From: Streptomyces sp. NBC_00414
Lineage (GTDB): Bacteria; Actinomycetota; Actinomycetes; Streptomycetales; Streptomycetaceae
DNA length: 64,000 nt
Assembly (NCBI RefSeq): GCF_036038375.1
Contig: NZ_CP107935.1
Span: forward strand, 5,394,001-5,458,000
Reading direction: 5' to 3'
Positions 41,732-49,212 of this stretch are shown piece after piece. The position numbers were made by a program, and so were the translations under genes. The notes beneath the pieces were generated by a model. That model saw nothing but the letters and a program-made list of their open reading frames with translations, ran no database searches and was not told the origin of the DNA. Within the stretch, counting starts at the first letter, position 1. Every line of letters begins with the position of its first letter.

Positions 41732-42784
41732 TCAGAAGTCCTTCTCCGGCCAGTCCAGCAGCCGCGCCCCGATGACCGCGGTCTGCAGCGTGTACCGGTG
41801 CACCGGGTCCGCCGGGTTCGCCCCGGTCAGCTTGTGGATCCGTTCCAGCCGGTAGGTGAGCGCGCGGACGCTCAGCGCCAGGCGCCGGGCGGCCTCCGCG
41901 GCCACACAGCCCGAGTCGAAGTACGCGGTGAGGGTGCCGAGAAGCGGTTCGGCGCCGCCGCGGGCCGCGCGCAGCGGACCGAGCGCGCTCACCACCAGGT
42001 CGGCCATGGCCTGCCGGTCCCGGGTGAGTACGGGGTAGACGAGCAGGTCGGCGGAGCGCAGCACGGGTGTGTCGAACTCCAGCCGTTCCGCCAGGTCGAG
42101 GGCGTTCAGGGCCTCCTCGTAGGACTGGACGACCCCGCCGGGCCCGGGCTGGGAGCGGCCGATGGCGACCTGCCCGCCGTCGGTGGCCGCGTACGCCTGC
42201 TTGGCGAAGAACGAGAGCACGTCGTCCTGGTCGCCGGGGGCGATGCACACCAGGCGGCCGTCCTTGGTGGTCACGAGGATGCTGCGGTCACCGAACCTGG
42301 CGATGAGCGCGCGCTCCACCTCGCGGGGCACGGTGTCCCCTTCGTCGTAACCCGCCCTGCCGCGGGCCACGGCGACGGCGTGCGCGTGCGAGAGGCGCAG
42401 TCCGAAGCGTTCGGCGCGTTCGGCGAGCAGGCCCAGGTCGCTGCGGCCGTGCAGCAGGTCGTCGATGAACTCCCGGCGCGCGGCCTCCTCCTGCCGTACG
42501 GCGAGGAGTTGGGCCCGTTCGTAGCCCTCGGCGAAGGCGTCGACGGCCTGTTCGACGGCGGCGAGGGTGCTCTCCCCTGCGGTGGCGGGCCAGTGCACGC
42601 GGGCGGCGGTGAGGTGGGCGCCGACCAGGGCGCGCAGTCCGAACCCGGCCTCGGCGGCCCGTTCGCCCAGCGCCCGCCGGGAGTCGAGTTCGTCCCGGGT
42701 CAGCCGGCGGCCGGTCGCGGAGGCGTCCGCGAGGATGCGCGCGTACCCGTCCAGGTACTCCTCGGGTACGTCCCGCCCCGCCAT
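41732..42784 (-). CDS. PucR/CdaR-family transcriptional regulator
   Basis: A 350-residue regulator. An N-terminal helical region is followed by a GGDEF-like middle domain and a C-terminal PucR helix-turn-helix (TLTAYFDSGCVAAEAARRLA, LSVRALTYRLERIHKLTGAN). The start at 42784 opens MAGRDVPEEYLDGYARILAD. It converges with the kinase gene. The 500-base region upstream carries three copies of a 17-base palindrome, good candidates for its operators. Family members often control amino-acid or purine catabolism; no catabolic genes are adjacent here. Confidence 0.88.
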   Translation of the reverse strand: MAGRDVPEEYLDGYARILADASATGRRLTRDELDSRRALGERAAEAGFGLRALVGAHLTAARVHWPATAGESTLAAVEQAVDAFAEGYERAQLLAVRQEEAARREFIDDLLHGRSDLGLLAERAERFGLRLSHAHAVAVARGRAGYDEGDTVPREVERALIARFGDRSILVTTKDGRLVCIAPGDQDDVLSFFAKQAYAATDGGQVAIGRSQPGPGGVVQSYEEALNALDLAERLEFDTPVLRSADLLVYPVLTRDRQAMADLVVSALGPLRAARGGAEPLLGTLTAYFDSGCVAAEAARRLALSVRALTYRLERIHKLTGANPADPVHRYTLQTAVIGARLLDWPEKDF

Positions 42785-42866
42785 GCGCGCCCCCGTTTCC
42801 TCGATGAGCCGTCGACGCCTTTTTAGCGCATGTGCGAGGTGTGCTGTGCGGCGAGGGTCGGGCTCG

Positions 42867-42883
42867 CTGCCGGAACACGGCAG
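42867..42883. promoter_or_regulatory. Palindromic operator candidate, copy 1 (pucR side)
   Basis: CTGCCG-N5-CGGCAG, 83 bases upstream of the pucR start. Confidence 0.6.
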
Positions 42884-42973
42884 ATGCATGGGTGACGTCG
42901 GCTCTCTCGGCGCGGTGGAGGTTCCCGGGATCCGGGAGAAGAGGGAGGAGGGGCAGCGAGGAGGAAAACGGGC

Positions 42974-43022
42974 GGGGCCCCGGTGCCGGACGTCCGATGA
43001 CGGTGTCCGGTACCGGGGCCCC
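42974..43022. terminator. Strong hairpin in the pucR/nfeD intergenic region
   Basis: 18-bp arms (GGGGCCCCGGTGCCGGAC at 42974-42991 and its complement at 43005-43022, one mismatch) with a 13-base loop. It lies between divergent genes where no coding gene ends, so it may terminate a small RNA, attenuate a leader or be structural. No gene is visible in 42785-43284. Confidence 0.55.
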
Positions 43023-43088
43023 TGTCCGTCCCCCGTGGCTCCCCCGTTTCTGCCTGGCCATCGTGCCCCGGGGAGGCGCCCCGCCGCA

Positions 43089-43105
43089 CTGCCGGATCCC
43101 GGCAG
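43089..43105. promoter_or_regulatory. Palindromic operator candidate, copy 2
   Basis: CTGCCG-N5-CGGCAG, within a slightly longer perfect dyad (43088-43106). Confidence 0.6.
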
Positions 43106-43193
43106 TCTTCACGCCCGCTCGATGCCGGGCGGCGCGTCCGGACCGTTACGGACGGGGCTCCCGTGCCGAAGCGGCATCAAGAAAGCGTAAAGA

Positions 43194-43210
43194 CTGCCGA
43201 GTCACGGCAA
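43194..43210. promoter_or_regulatory. Palindromic operator candidate, copy 3 (nfeD side)
   Basis: CTGCCG-N5-CGGCAA, 74 bases upstream of the NfeD-like start, at a promoter-proximal position. Confidence 0.6.
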
Positions 43211-43284
43211 TGTCCGGCCGCGTACGAAGCTGGCAGAATGCCGGTTGATCGAGGTGATCGGCACCGTCGGGGGAGGTGGACCGG

Positions 43285-43800
43285 ATGACTCTGTTTCTTG
43301 GTCTCGGCATCGCGGGAATCGTGCTGCTGCTTCTGACGCTGGTCTTCGACGGCGTGCTGGAAGGTCTGTTCGGCGGGGCGGGCTTCCTGGACGGGCTCTT
43401 CGACGGACTGCTCTCGTTGCCGGTCGTCGCCGGGTTCGTGTCGATGCTCGGTTTCGGCGGCGCCCTGGTGCTCGGCACGACCGGCCTCGGGGCCGGAGCC
43501 GCCACCGGGGTGGGGATCGGCGCCGGAGCCGCGGCGGGCTGGCTGACCTGGCGGTTCAGCCGGGCGCTGATGCGCGACGAGCCGTCCGCCACACCGCGCG
43601 GCACCGACCTCGTCGGCAGCTCCGGCTCCGTCGTCACCCCGATCCCGGCCCAGGGGTACGGCGAGGTGCTCGTGTATCTCGCGGGCCAGCCGCTGAAACT
43701 CGCGGCGAAGAGTCCCGAGGCCGTGGCCCGGGGCACCGAGATCTGGGTCGAGGAGTCGCTGTCGCCCACGTCGGTGGCGGTCCGCCCGGTCCAGCGCTGA
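43285..43800 (+). CDS. NfeD-like membrane protein, flotillin partner
   Basis: A 171-residue protein with two or three membrane segments (LFLGLGIAGIVLLLLTLVFD, LPVVAGFVSMLGFGGALVLG and a Gly/Ala-rich helix) and a C-terminal OB-fold-like domain (DLVGSSGSVVTPIPAQGYGE, LKLAAKSPEAVARGTEIWVE). This is the short NfeD type without protease domain. It is directly upstream of a flotillin gene, the standard nfeD-floT pairing for membrane microdomain assembly. The ATG at 43285 is about eight bases from GGGGAGG. Confidence 0.85.
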   Translation: MTLFLGLGIAGIVLLLLTLVFDGVLEGLFGGAGFLDGLFDGLLSLPVVAGFVSMLGFGGALVLGTTGLGAGAATGVGIGAGAAAGWLTWRFSRALMRDEPSATPRGTDLVGSSGSVVTPIPAQGYGEVLVYLAGQPLKLAAKSPEAVARGTEIWVEESLSPTSVAVRPVQR

Positions 43801-43915
43801 AGCCGGATTCCGGTTCAGGCCTCACAGCCCCTGCCCGCCGACTCCTGGCTTGCAGCTCCAATTTCATGGTCCATACACATATGCCGCCCCCGGGGTGGCA
43901 CGGGGGGAATTCATC

Positions 43916-45358
43916 ATGAGTCCAGTTCTTGTCGCGGTCGTGGGAGTCGTCGTACTCCTCGTCCTGCTCGCACTCGTCGTCGTCACCCGCTACAAGGTGG
44001 CCGGGCCCAGCCAGGCCTTCATCGTCACCGGCCGGCGCGGCAAGAAGTCCACGGACCCCGACACCGGCCGGGTGGTCACCGACAACAGCGGCCAGAAGGT
44101 CGTGGTCGGCGGCGGTGTCTTCGTCGTGCCGTTCGTCCAGCAGAAGTTCACCCTCGACCTGTCCAGCCGGCACATCCCGATCTCGGTGCGCGGCGCGGTC
44201 ACCCTGCGCGGCGTCAAGGCGAACCTCGAAGGTGTCGCCATCGTCAAGGTCGGCGGCACCGAGGACTCCATCCGCGCCGCCGCCCAGCGGTTCCTGATGC
44301 AGCAGAACGGCATCGTCGGCTTCACCCAGGAAGTGCTCTCCGGCGCGCTGCGCTCCATCGTGGGCCGCATGTCGGTGGAGGACATCATCCGGGACCGTGC
44401 CGCGTTCGCCGGGCAGGTCGCGGAGGAGGCCGAGGCGAGCCTGTCGGGGCAGGGCCTGGTGCTCGACGCCTTCCAGATCCAGGACATCACCACCGAGGGC
44501 TCCTACCTGGAGGACCTCGGCCGTCCCGAGGCCGCCCGTGCCAAGCAGGAGGCCGACATCGCGGAGGCGGTGGCCCGGCGAGCCGCCGAGCAGGCCCGGC
44601 TGAAGGCCGAGGAGGAGATCGCGATCGCCCAGCGGACGTTCGCGCTCAAGACGGCGGAGATCAAGGCCGAGACGGACGAGGCGGCGGCCCGGGCCGCGGC
44701 GGCCGGTCCGCTGGCCCAGGCGGCCCGCAGCCAGGAGGTCCTCGCCGAGCAGGAGAAGGTCGCCCAGCGGCAGGCCGCGCTGACCGACCGCGAGCTGGAC
44801 ACCAAGGTCCGCAAGCCCGCCGACGCCGCCCGCTACCAGGCCGAGCAGGAGGCCGAGGCCCGCAGGGTCGCCCTGGTCAAGCAGGCCGAGGCCGACGCGC
44901 AGCGGTCCAGGCTGACCGGTGAGGGCGAGAAGGCGCACCGCGCGGCGCTCGCCGACGCCGTACGCATCGAGGGTGAGGCCGAGGCCGCCGCGATCGGGGC
45001 GAAGGGGGCCGCCGAGGCGGAGGCGATGCGGCTGAAGGCCGACGCGTTCTCGCAGTACGGCGACGCGGCGGTGCTGCAGATGCTCGTCGAGGTGCTGCCG
45101 CAGGTTGTCGCCAAGGCGTCCGAGCCGCTCAGCGCGATCGACAAGATGACGGTGATCTCGACGGACGGGGCGAGTCAGTTGTCCCGTACGGTCGCGGACA
45201 ATGTCGCCCAGGGGGTCGAGCTGCTCAACTCCACGACCGGGGTCGACCTGCCTGAACTGCTCCGCAGGATCACGGCGCCGTCGGCTGCGGTGTCGGCTGC
45301 GCCGTCGGCTGCGCCGGGCGATGGCAAGGGCAACGGCAAGGTCGAAGTGACGGACTGA
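43916..45358 (+). CDS. Flotillin/SPFH-domain protein
   Basis: A 480-residue protein with an N-terminal membrane anchor (VLVAVVGVVVLLVLLALVVV), an SPFH domain (residues about 40-200, with KYKVAGPSQAF-type start and LRSIVGRMSVEDIIRDRAAF) and a long Ala/Glu-rich coiled coil (about 210-400, EADIAEAVARRAAEQARLKA) typical of flotillins, ending in an oligomerisation region and a low-complexity tail. It scaffolds ordered membrane domains. It lies 115 bases after the NfeD-like gene and probably forms an operon with it. Confidence 0.93.
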   Translation: MSPVLVAVVGVVVLLVLLALVVVTRYKVAGPSQAFIVTGRRGKKSTDPDTGRVVTDNSGQKVVVGGGVFVVPFVQQKFTLDLSSRHIPISVRGAVTLRGVKANLEGVAIVKVGGTEDSIRAAAQRFLMQQNGIVGFTQEVLSGALRSIVGRMSVEDIIRDRAAFAGQVAEEAEASLSGQGLVLDAFQIQDITTEGSYLEDLGRPEAARAKQEADIAEAVARRAAEQARLKAEEEIAIAQRTFALKTAEIKAETDEAAARAAAAGPLAQAARSQEVLAEQEKVAQRQAALTDRELDTKVRKPADAARYQAEQEAEARRVALVKQAEADAQRSRLTGEGEKAHRAALADAVRIEGEAEAAAIGAKGAAEAEAMRLKADAFSQYGDAAVLQMLVEVLPQVVAKASEPLSAIDKMTVISTDGASQLSRTVADNVAQGVELLNSTTGVDLPELLRRITAPSAAVSAAPSAAPGDGKGNGKVEVTD

Positions 45359-45388
45359 GCTTTGTCTGCGGGGCGGTGGGGGCCGGTC

Positions 45389-45533
45389 GCGCAGTTCCCC
45401 GCGCCCCTAAAGGGCGGGGCTGCGCCCCAGCCTTGTGTCTTTGGGGGCGCGGGGAACTGCGCGCCCAGCCACGGACGACCCGCACGTGCGAACGGTCGCC
45501 GGCCCGCGTCTTCAGGGGCGCGGGGAACTGCGC
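45389..45533. repeat. Dispersed repeat: head-to-head pair plus extra forward copy
   Basis: Reverse core 45389-45407, internal AAAGGGCGGGGC/GCCCCAGCCTT hairpin, forward core 45444-45462, then another forward core at 45515-45533 (71 bases later). It fills most of the 266-base gap between the flotillin and antiporter-regulator genes. Confidence 0.9.
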
Positions 45534-45624
45534 GAACGGGCCCGCCCGGCCGTGGACGAACCCGGTCCGCGGGGCGCCGTAGGGTGAAAGAACACTTGGA
45601 TCGACATCGGACAGGGGACCAGTC

Positions 45625-46110
45625 ATGGGCACTCCACGCCTGAGCAGTACGCCGTTGCCGGGAATCGGGGTGCGGTACGACCTGACGACCCGCGAGCAAC
45701 GCCGCATCTCGGTGGTCGCGCACCGCGACGGCGGCCGGACGCTGAGCGCGTACCGCAAGGACGACCCGGACGCCTGCGCCCTGTCCGTCCGGCTCTCCGC
45801 AGGAGAGTCCGCGGCGCTGATCGACGCCCTGCATCCCGACCACCACAGTCCCAACCTGCTGTCCACGACCGAGCTGGGGCTGGTGGCCGAGCGCATCGAG
45901 CTGTCGTCGGTCTCGCACTGGAACGGACGGCAGCTGGGCGAGACCTGCATGCGTACCGAGACCGGTGTGTCGATCGTCGCCGTACTGCGCCGGGCCGAGG
46001 CCATTCCCTCGCCGACGCCGGACTTCCGGCTGGCCGGCGGGGACACCCTGATCGTGATCGGCACCCGCGAGGGCGTGGAGTCGGCCGCGACCATACTCGG
46101 AAGGGAGTGA
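45625..46110 (+). CDS. K+/H+ antiporter regulatory subunit (RCK_C/TrkA_C), KhtT-like
   Basis: A 161-residue cytoplasmic protein. The N-terminal part (PLPGIGVRYDLTTREQRRIS, VVAHRDGGRTLSAYRK) matches the KhtT N-domain. The C-terminal 75 residues are an RCK_C domain (RIELSSVSHWNGRQLGETCM, then SPTPDFRLAGGDTLIVIGTR), the cyclic di-AMP binding type in several homologues. The next gene, three bases later, encodes the antiporter, so this is a KhtTU-like pair. AGGGGA lies upstream of the ATG. Confidence 0.9.
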   Translation: MGTPRLSSTPLPGIGVRYDLTTREQRRISVVAHRDGGRTLSAYRKDDPDACALSVRLSAGESAALIDALHPDHHSPNLLSTTELGLVAERIELSSVSHWNGRQLGETCMRTETGVSIVAVLRRAEAIPSPTPDFRLAGGDTLIVIGTREGVESAATILGRE

Positions 46111-46113
46111 CAC

Positions 46114-47361
46114 GTGCACTCATCCGCGGTCTTCTTGATCGAGTTCGGTGCCATCATCCTCGGTCTCGGGCTGCTCGGCCGGTTCGCCGGACGCTTCCAG
46201 TTCTCCCCGATACCCCTCTATCTGCTGGCCGGGCTGGCCTTCGGCGAGGGCGGGCTGCTGCCGCTGGGCACCAGTGAGGAGTTCGTCGCGATCGGCGCCG
46301 AGATCGGCGTCATCCTGCTGCTGCTCATGCTCGGCCTGGAGTACACGGCGACCGACCTGGTCTCCAACCTCAAGACCCAGTACCCGGCGGGCCTGGTGGA
46401 CGCCGCGCTGAACGCCCTGCCCGGCGCCGCGATGGCGCTGCTGCTCGGCTGGGGGCCGGTGGCCGCCGTCGTCCTCGCCGGAGTCACCTGGATCTCGTCC
46501 TCCGGCGTCATAGCCAAGGTCCTCGGCGACCTGGGGCGGCTCGGCAACCGTGAGACTCCGGTGATCCTGAGCATCCTGGTCCTCGAAGACCTCTCCATGG
46601 CGGTCTACCTGCCGATCATCACCGCCCTGCTGGCCGGTGCCGGTCTTGCGGCGGGCAGTGCCACGCTCGCCATCGCGCTCGGGGTCGCCGGACTCGTCCT
46701 CGTCGTCGCGGTGCGGTACGGCCGCCACATCTCCCGGTTCGTGTCGAGCGACGACCCGGAGAAGCTGCTCCTCGTGGTGCTGGGACTGACCCTGCTGGTC
46801 GCCGGTGTGGCCCAGCAGCTGCAGGTGTCGGCGGCCGTGGGCGCGTTCCTCGTCGGCATCGCGCTGTCGGGGGAGGTGGCCGAGGGGGCGCACGGGCTGC
46901 TGTCGCCGCTGCGGGACCTGTTCGCCGCGGTGTTCTTCGTCTTCTTCGGGCTGCACACCGATCCGGCGAGCATCCCGCCGGTGCTGCTGCCCGCGTTGGC
47001 GCTGGCGCTGGTCACCGCCGGGACGAAGATCGCCACGGGGTACTGGGCCGCCAAGCGGGCGGGTATCTCCGCGAAGGGGCGGTGGCGGGCCGGGGGCACG
47101 CTGGTGGCTCGCGGGGAGTTCTCGATCGTCATCGCCGGGCTGGCCGTCACGTCCGGCATCGAGCCGCGGCTCGGGCCGCTGGCCACGGCGTATGTGCTGA
47201 TCCTGGTCATCGTGGGTCCGCTCACCGCGCGCTATACGGAGCCGGTGGCCACGATGTTGGCCGGGCGGCGGGGGGCTGGGCGGGGGGCGGCCTCGCGCGA
47301 GGCGGAGGTGACGCAGGACCGGGACCTGGTCCCGAGCCCTGACGCACCCGCCGACAAGTAA
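46114..47361 (+). CDS. Cation:proton antiporter (CPA2 family), KhtU-like
   Basis: A 415-residue membrane protein with about 12 helices and the CPA2 fold. Landmarks are IPLYLLAGLAFGEGGLLPLG, VTWISSSGVIAKVLGDLGRL, ILVLEDLSMAVYLPIITALL (ion-binding Glu-Asp) and VARGEFSIVIAGLAVTSGIE. With the adjacent RCK_C protein it should export K+ in exchange for H+. The GTG at 46114 is preceded by AGGGAG. The C-terminus is a short polar tail. Repeats begin about 90 bases downstream. Confidence 0.93.
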   Translation: MHSSAVFLIEFGAIILGLGLLGRFAGRFQFSPIPLYLLAGLAFGEGGLLPLGTSEEFVAIGAEIGVILLLLMLGLEYTATDLVSNLKTQYPAGLVDAALNALPGAAMALLLGWGPVAAVVLAGVTWISSSGVIAKVLGDLGRLGNRETPVILSILVLEDLSMAVYLPIITALLAGAGLAAGSATLAIALGVAGLVLVVAVRYGRHISRFVSSDDPEKLLLVVLGLTLLVAGVAQQLQVSAAVGAFLVGIALSGEVAEGAHGLLSPLRDLFAAVFFVFFGLHTDPASIPPVLLPALALALVTAGTKIATGYWAAKRAGISAKGRWRAGGTLVARGEFSIVIAGLAVTSGIEPRLGPLATAYVLILVIVGPLTARYTEPVATMLAGRRGAGRGAASREAEVTQDRDLVPSPDAPADK

Positions 47362-47833
47362 CGCCCCGGCACGACGACCCGTGCGGGTCGCCTGGGGTCC
47401 TGGGGTGGGTGGGGGTGCCGTGGGTGTCGGGTGCGGGTTGCCTGTGGCTGGTCGCGCAGTTCCCCGCGCCCCTGGGGGTGGGTGGGGGTACGGGCGTGTG
47501 TCTGGCGCGGGTCGCCTGTGGCTGAGCGCGCAGTTCCCCGCGCCCCTTGGGCGGTGGGGGCTGGGCGTGCGCTTTCTCGTGCCGCCCAAGCTGAAGGCCA
47601 GGGGCGCAGCCCCGCTTCCAGGGACGCGGGGAACTGCGCGGTTGGCAGCCGCTCACCCGCAGGTGGGAGTGTGCGGTACTCCCATTGACCCTGGGGGCGC
47701 GGGGAACTGCGCGGCCGGCAGTCGCTCACCCGCAGGTGAGAGTGTGCGGCACCCCTACTCACCCCAGGGGCGCGAGGAACCGCGCGAGCGGCCCGCAGAC
47801 GCCATCGGGCCTCCACCCCCGAGGGACCCCCGG
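47362..47833. repeat. Gene-free stretch with five-copy dispersed repeat array
   Basis: Reverse cores at 47454-47472 and 47528-47546 (74 bases apart); forward variants at 47621-47639, 47694-47712 and 47767-47785 (73 bases apart). The forward units share a tail reading CTCACCCGCAGGTG(G/A)GAGTG. No gene is visible. Confidence 0.9.
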
Positions 47834-48046
47834 TCACGAGGGTGGCGGCTCCGTCGGCCGCCGGCCCGGGTCGATCACCTCGCCCTGAACAACCCGCGGA
47901 GCACCCCCCTCGGAGCCCGCCCTCTTCTCGGCCTTGAGGATCCGCGCGGACTTCCCCGCGGAACGGACCAGCTCAGGACCCTTCTTCACGGCCAGGCCGA
48001 CAATGACGACGACCAGGATGACGGCGAGTTCACTCAGCCCGAACAT
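47834..48046 (-). CDS. TatA/TatE-like twin-arginine translocase subunit
   Basis: A 70-residue protein: one membrane helix (LSELAVILVVVIVGLAV), a hinge KKGPELVRSAG and an amphipathic basic helix (KSARILKAEKRAG), the TatA pattern, then a Pro-rich tail. The typical Phe-Gly after the first helix reads LAVKKGPEL. It is probably a second, divergent TatA-like protein; the main tat genes are not here. GGAGGAGGGG lies just before the ATG at 48046. The gene follows terD on the same strand by 25 bases. Confidence 0.75.
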   Translation of the reverse strand: MFGLSELAVILVVVIVGLAVKKGPELVRSAGKSARILKAEKRAGSEGGAPRVVQGEVIDPGRRPTEPPPS

Positions 48047-48071
48047 GGCGCTCCCCTCCTCCGCGCGACCG

Positions 48072-48647
48072 TCAGACGCCGACGCCGAAGTCCGAGGCGA
48101 TCCCCGCCAGACCGGACGCGTATCCCTGGCCCACGGCGCGGAACTTCCACTCGGCGCCGTGGCGGTACAGCTCGCCGAAGACCATCGCCGTCTCGGTGGC
48201 CGCGTCCTCGGACAGGTCGTAGCGGGCGATCTCGGCGCCGCCGGCCTGGTTGACGACGCGGATGAAGGCCCCCCGGACCTGCCCGAAGCTCTGCCCGCGG
48301 GCCTCGGCGTCATGAATGGAGACCGGGAAGACGATCTTCGCGACCTCGGCGGGCACGGTGGCCAGGTTCACCTTGACGGACTCGTCGTCGCCCTCGCCCT
48401 CACCGGTGAGGTTGTCACCGGTGTGCTCGACCGAACCGTCCGGGCTCTTGAGGTTGTTGTAGAAGATGAAGTGCTGGTCGGACAGGACCTTGCCCGACTC
48501 GTCGACCAGCAGCGCGGACGCGTCGAGGTCGTAGTCGGTGCCCGTCGTGGTCCGCACGTCCCAGCCGAGGCCGACCAGTACGGCGGTCAGGCCGGGTGCC
48601 TCCTTGCTGAGCGAGACATTGCCGCCTTTGGAAAGGGAAACTCCCAC
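48072..48647 (-). CDS. terD: TerD-family protein
   Basis: A 191-residue calcium-binding TerD-family protein (tellurite/stress resistance). It has MGVSLSKGGNVSLSKEAPGL, WDVRTTTGTDYDLDASALLV with the acidic Ca-binding Asp cluster, HFIFYNNLKSPDGSVEHTGD, FPVSIHDAEARGQSFGQVRG and YDLSEDAATETAMVFGELYR. The GTG at 48647 has AAGGAG six bases upstream. It is divergent from blaI, and a BlaI-type operator lies between, so BlaI may control it. Confidence 0.93.
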   Translation of the reverse strand: MGVSLSKGGNVSLSKEAPGLTAVLVGLGWDVRTTTGTDYDLDASALLVDESGKVLSDQHFIFYNNLKSPDGSVEHTGDNLTGEGEGDDESVKVNLATVPAEVAKIVFPVSIHDAEARGQSFGQVRGAFIRVVNQAGGAEIARYDLSEDAATETAMVFGELYRHGAEWKFRAVGQGYASGLAGIASDFGVGV

Positions 48648-48689
48648 GCCGATCTCCTTATTGGTGCGAACGTACCTTGTGGGGCAGAA

Positions 48690-48705
48690 TCTACAGCACT
48701 GTAGA
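48690..48705. promoter_or_regulatory. BlaI/MecI-type operator between terD and blaI
   Basis: TCTACAGCACTGTAGA, a perfect dyad with the TACA/TGTA half sites of BlaI/MecI operators. It ends 21 bases before the blaI GTG and 42 bases upstream of the terD start. Confidence 0.78.
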
Positions 48706-48726
48706 AAATAAGGAAGGAGACAGGAC

Positions 48727-49116
48727 GTGACGGACCGGCGGCAGCGCCCCCCGCGGCGGGGGCAGGGCGAGCTGGAGGCGCAGGTCCTGTCGGCCCTGCG
48801 CGCGGCGGAGGGTCCCGCGACGGCGGGCCGGGTGCAGGAGTGGCTCGGTGGTGACCTCGCCTATACGACGGTGATCACGATCCTGACCCGGTTGCTGGCC
48901 AAGGGTGCGGTGACCCGGGAGCGGATCGGCCGGTCCTTCGTGTGGACGCCGGCGTCGGACGAGGCGGGGCTGGCCGCGCGCCGGATGCGCAGGGTGCTGG
49001 ACGGTGAGCGGGACCGGGAGGCCGTGCTGGCCAGTTTCGTGACGTCCCTGGAGCCGGACGACGAGCGGCTGCTGCGCGAACTGCTGGCCCACCCCGACGC
49101 GGAGAGAGGCGACTGA
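48727..49116 (+). CDS. BlaI/MecI/CopY-family repressor
   Basis: A 129-residue winged-helix repressor (GELEAQVLSALRAAEGPATA, VQEWLGGDLAYTTVITILTR, and LLAKGAVTRERIGRSFVWTP). The dimerisation domain is the C-terminal half. The family represses beta-lactamase or other stress genes until cleaved by a BlaR1/MecR1 sensor protease. No M56 sensor gene is adjacent. A canonical operator sits in its own promoter, so autoregulation is expected; a related site lies upstream of the Spo0M gene. Confidence 0.9.
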   Translation: MTDRRQRPPRRGQGELEAQVLSALRAAEGPATAGRVQEWLGGDLAYTTVITILTRLLAKGAVTRERIGRSFVWTPASDEAGLAARRMRRVLDGERDREAVLASFVTSLEPDDERLLRELLAHPDAERGD

Positions 49117-49212
49117 GAGCCGCCCGCCCGGAGTCGGCCGGAGTCGGCCGGAGTCGGCCGCGCGGGTGAGGGACCGTCAGCCCTCCTCCTGCGCCGCCGC
49201 CTCCTTCCGCGC

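Noticed and set aside
47454..47785. Possible CRISPR array because of about 73-bp periodic repeats
   Set aside because: The repeat core is a 19-base palindromic element found dispersed and in coding DNA, spacers are not unique and no cas genes are present.
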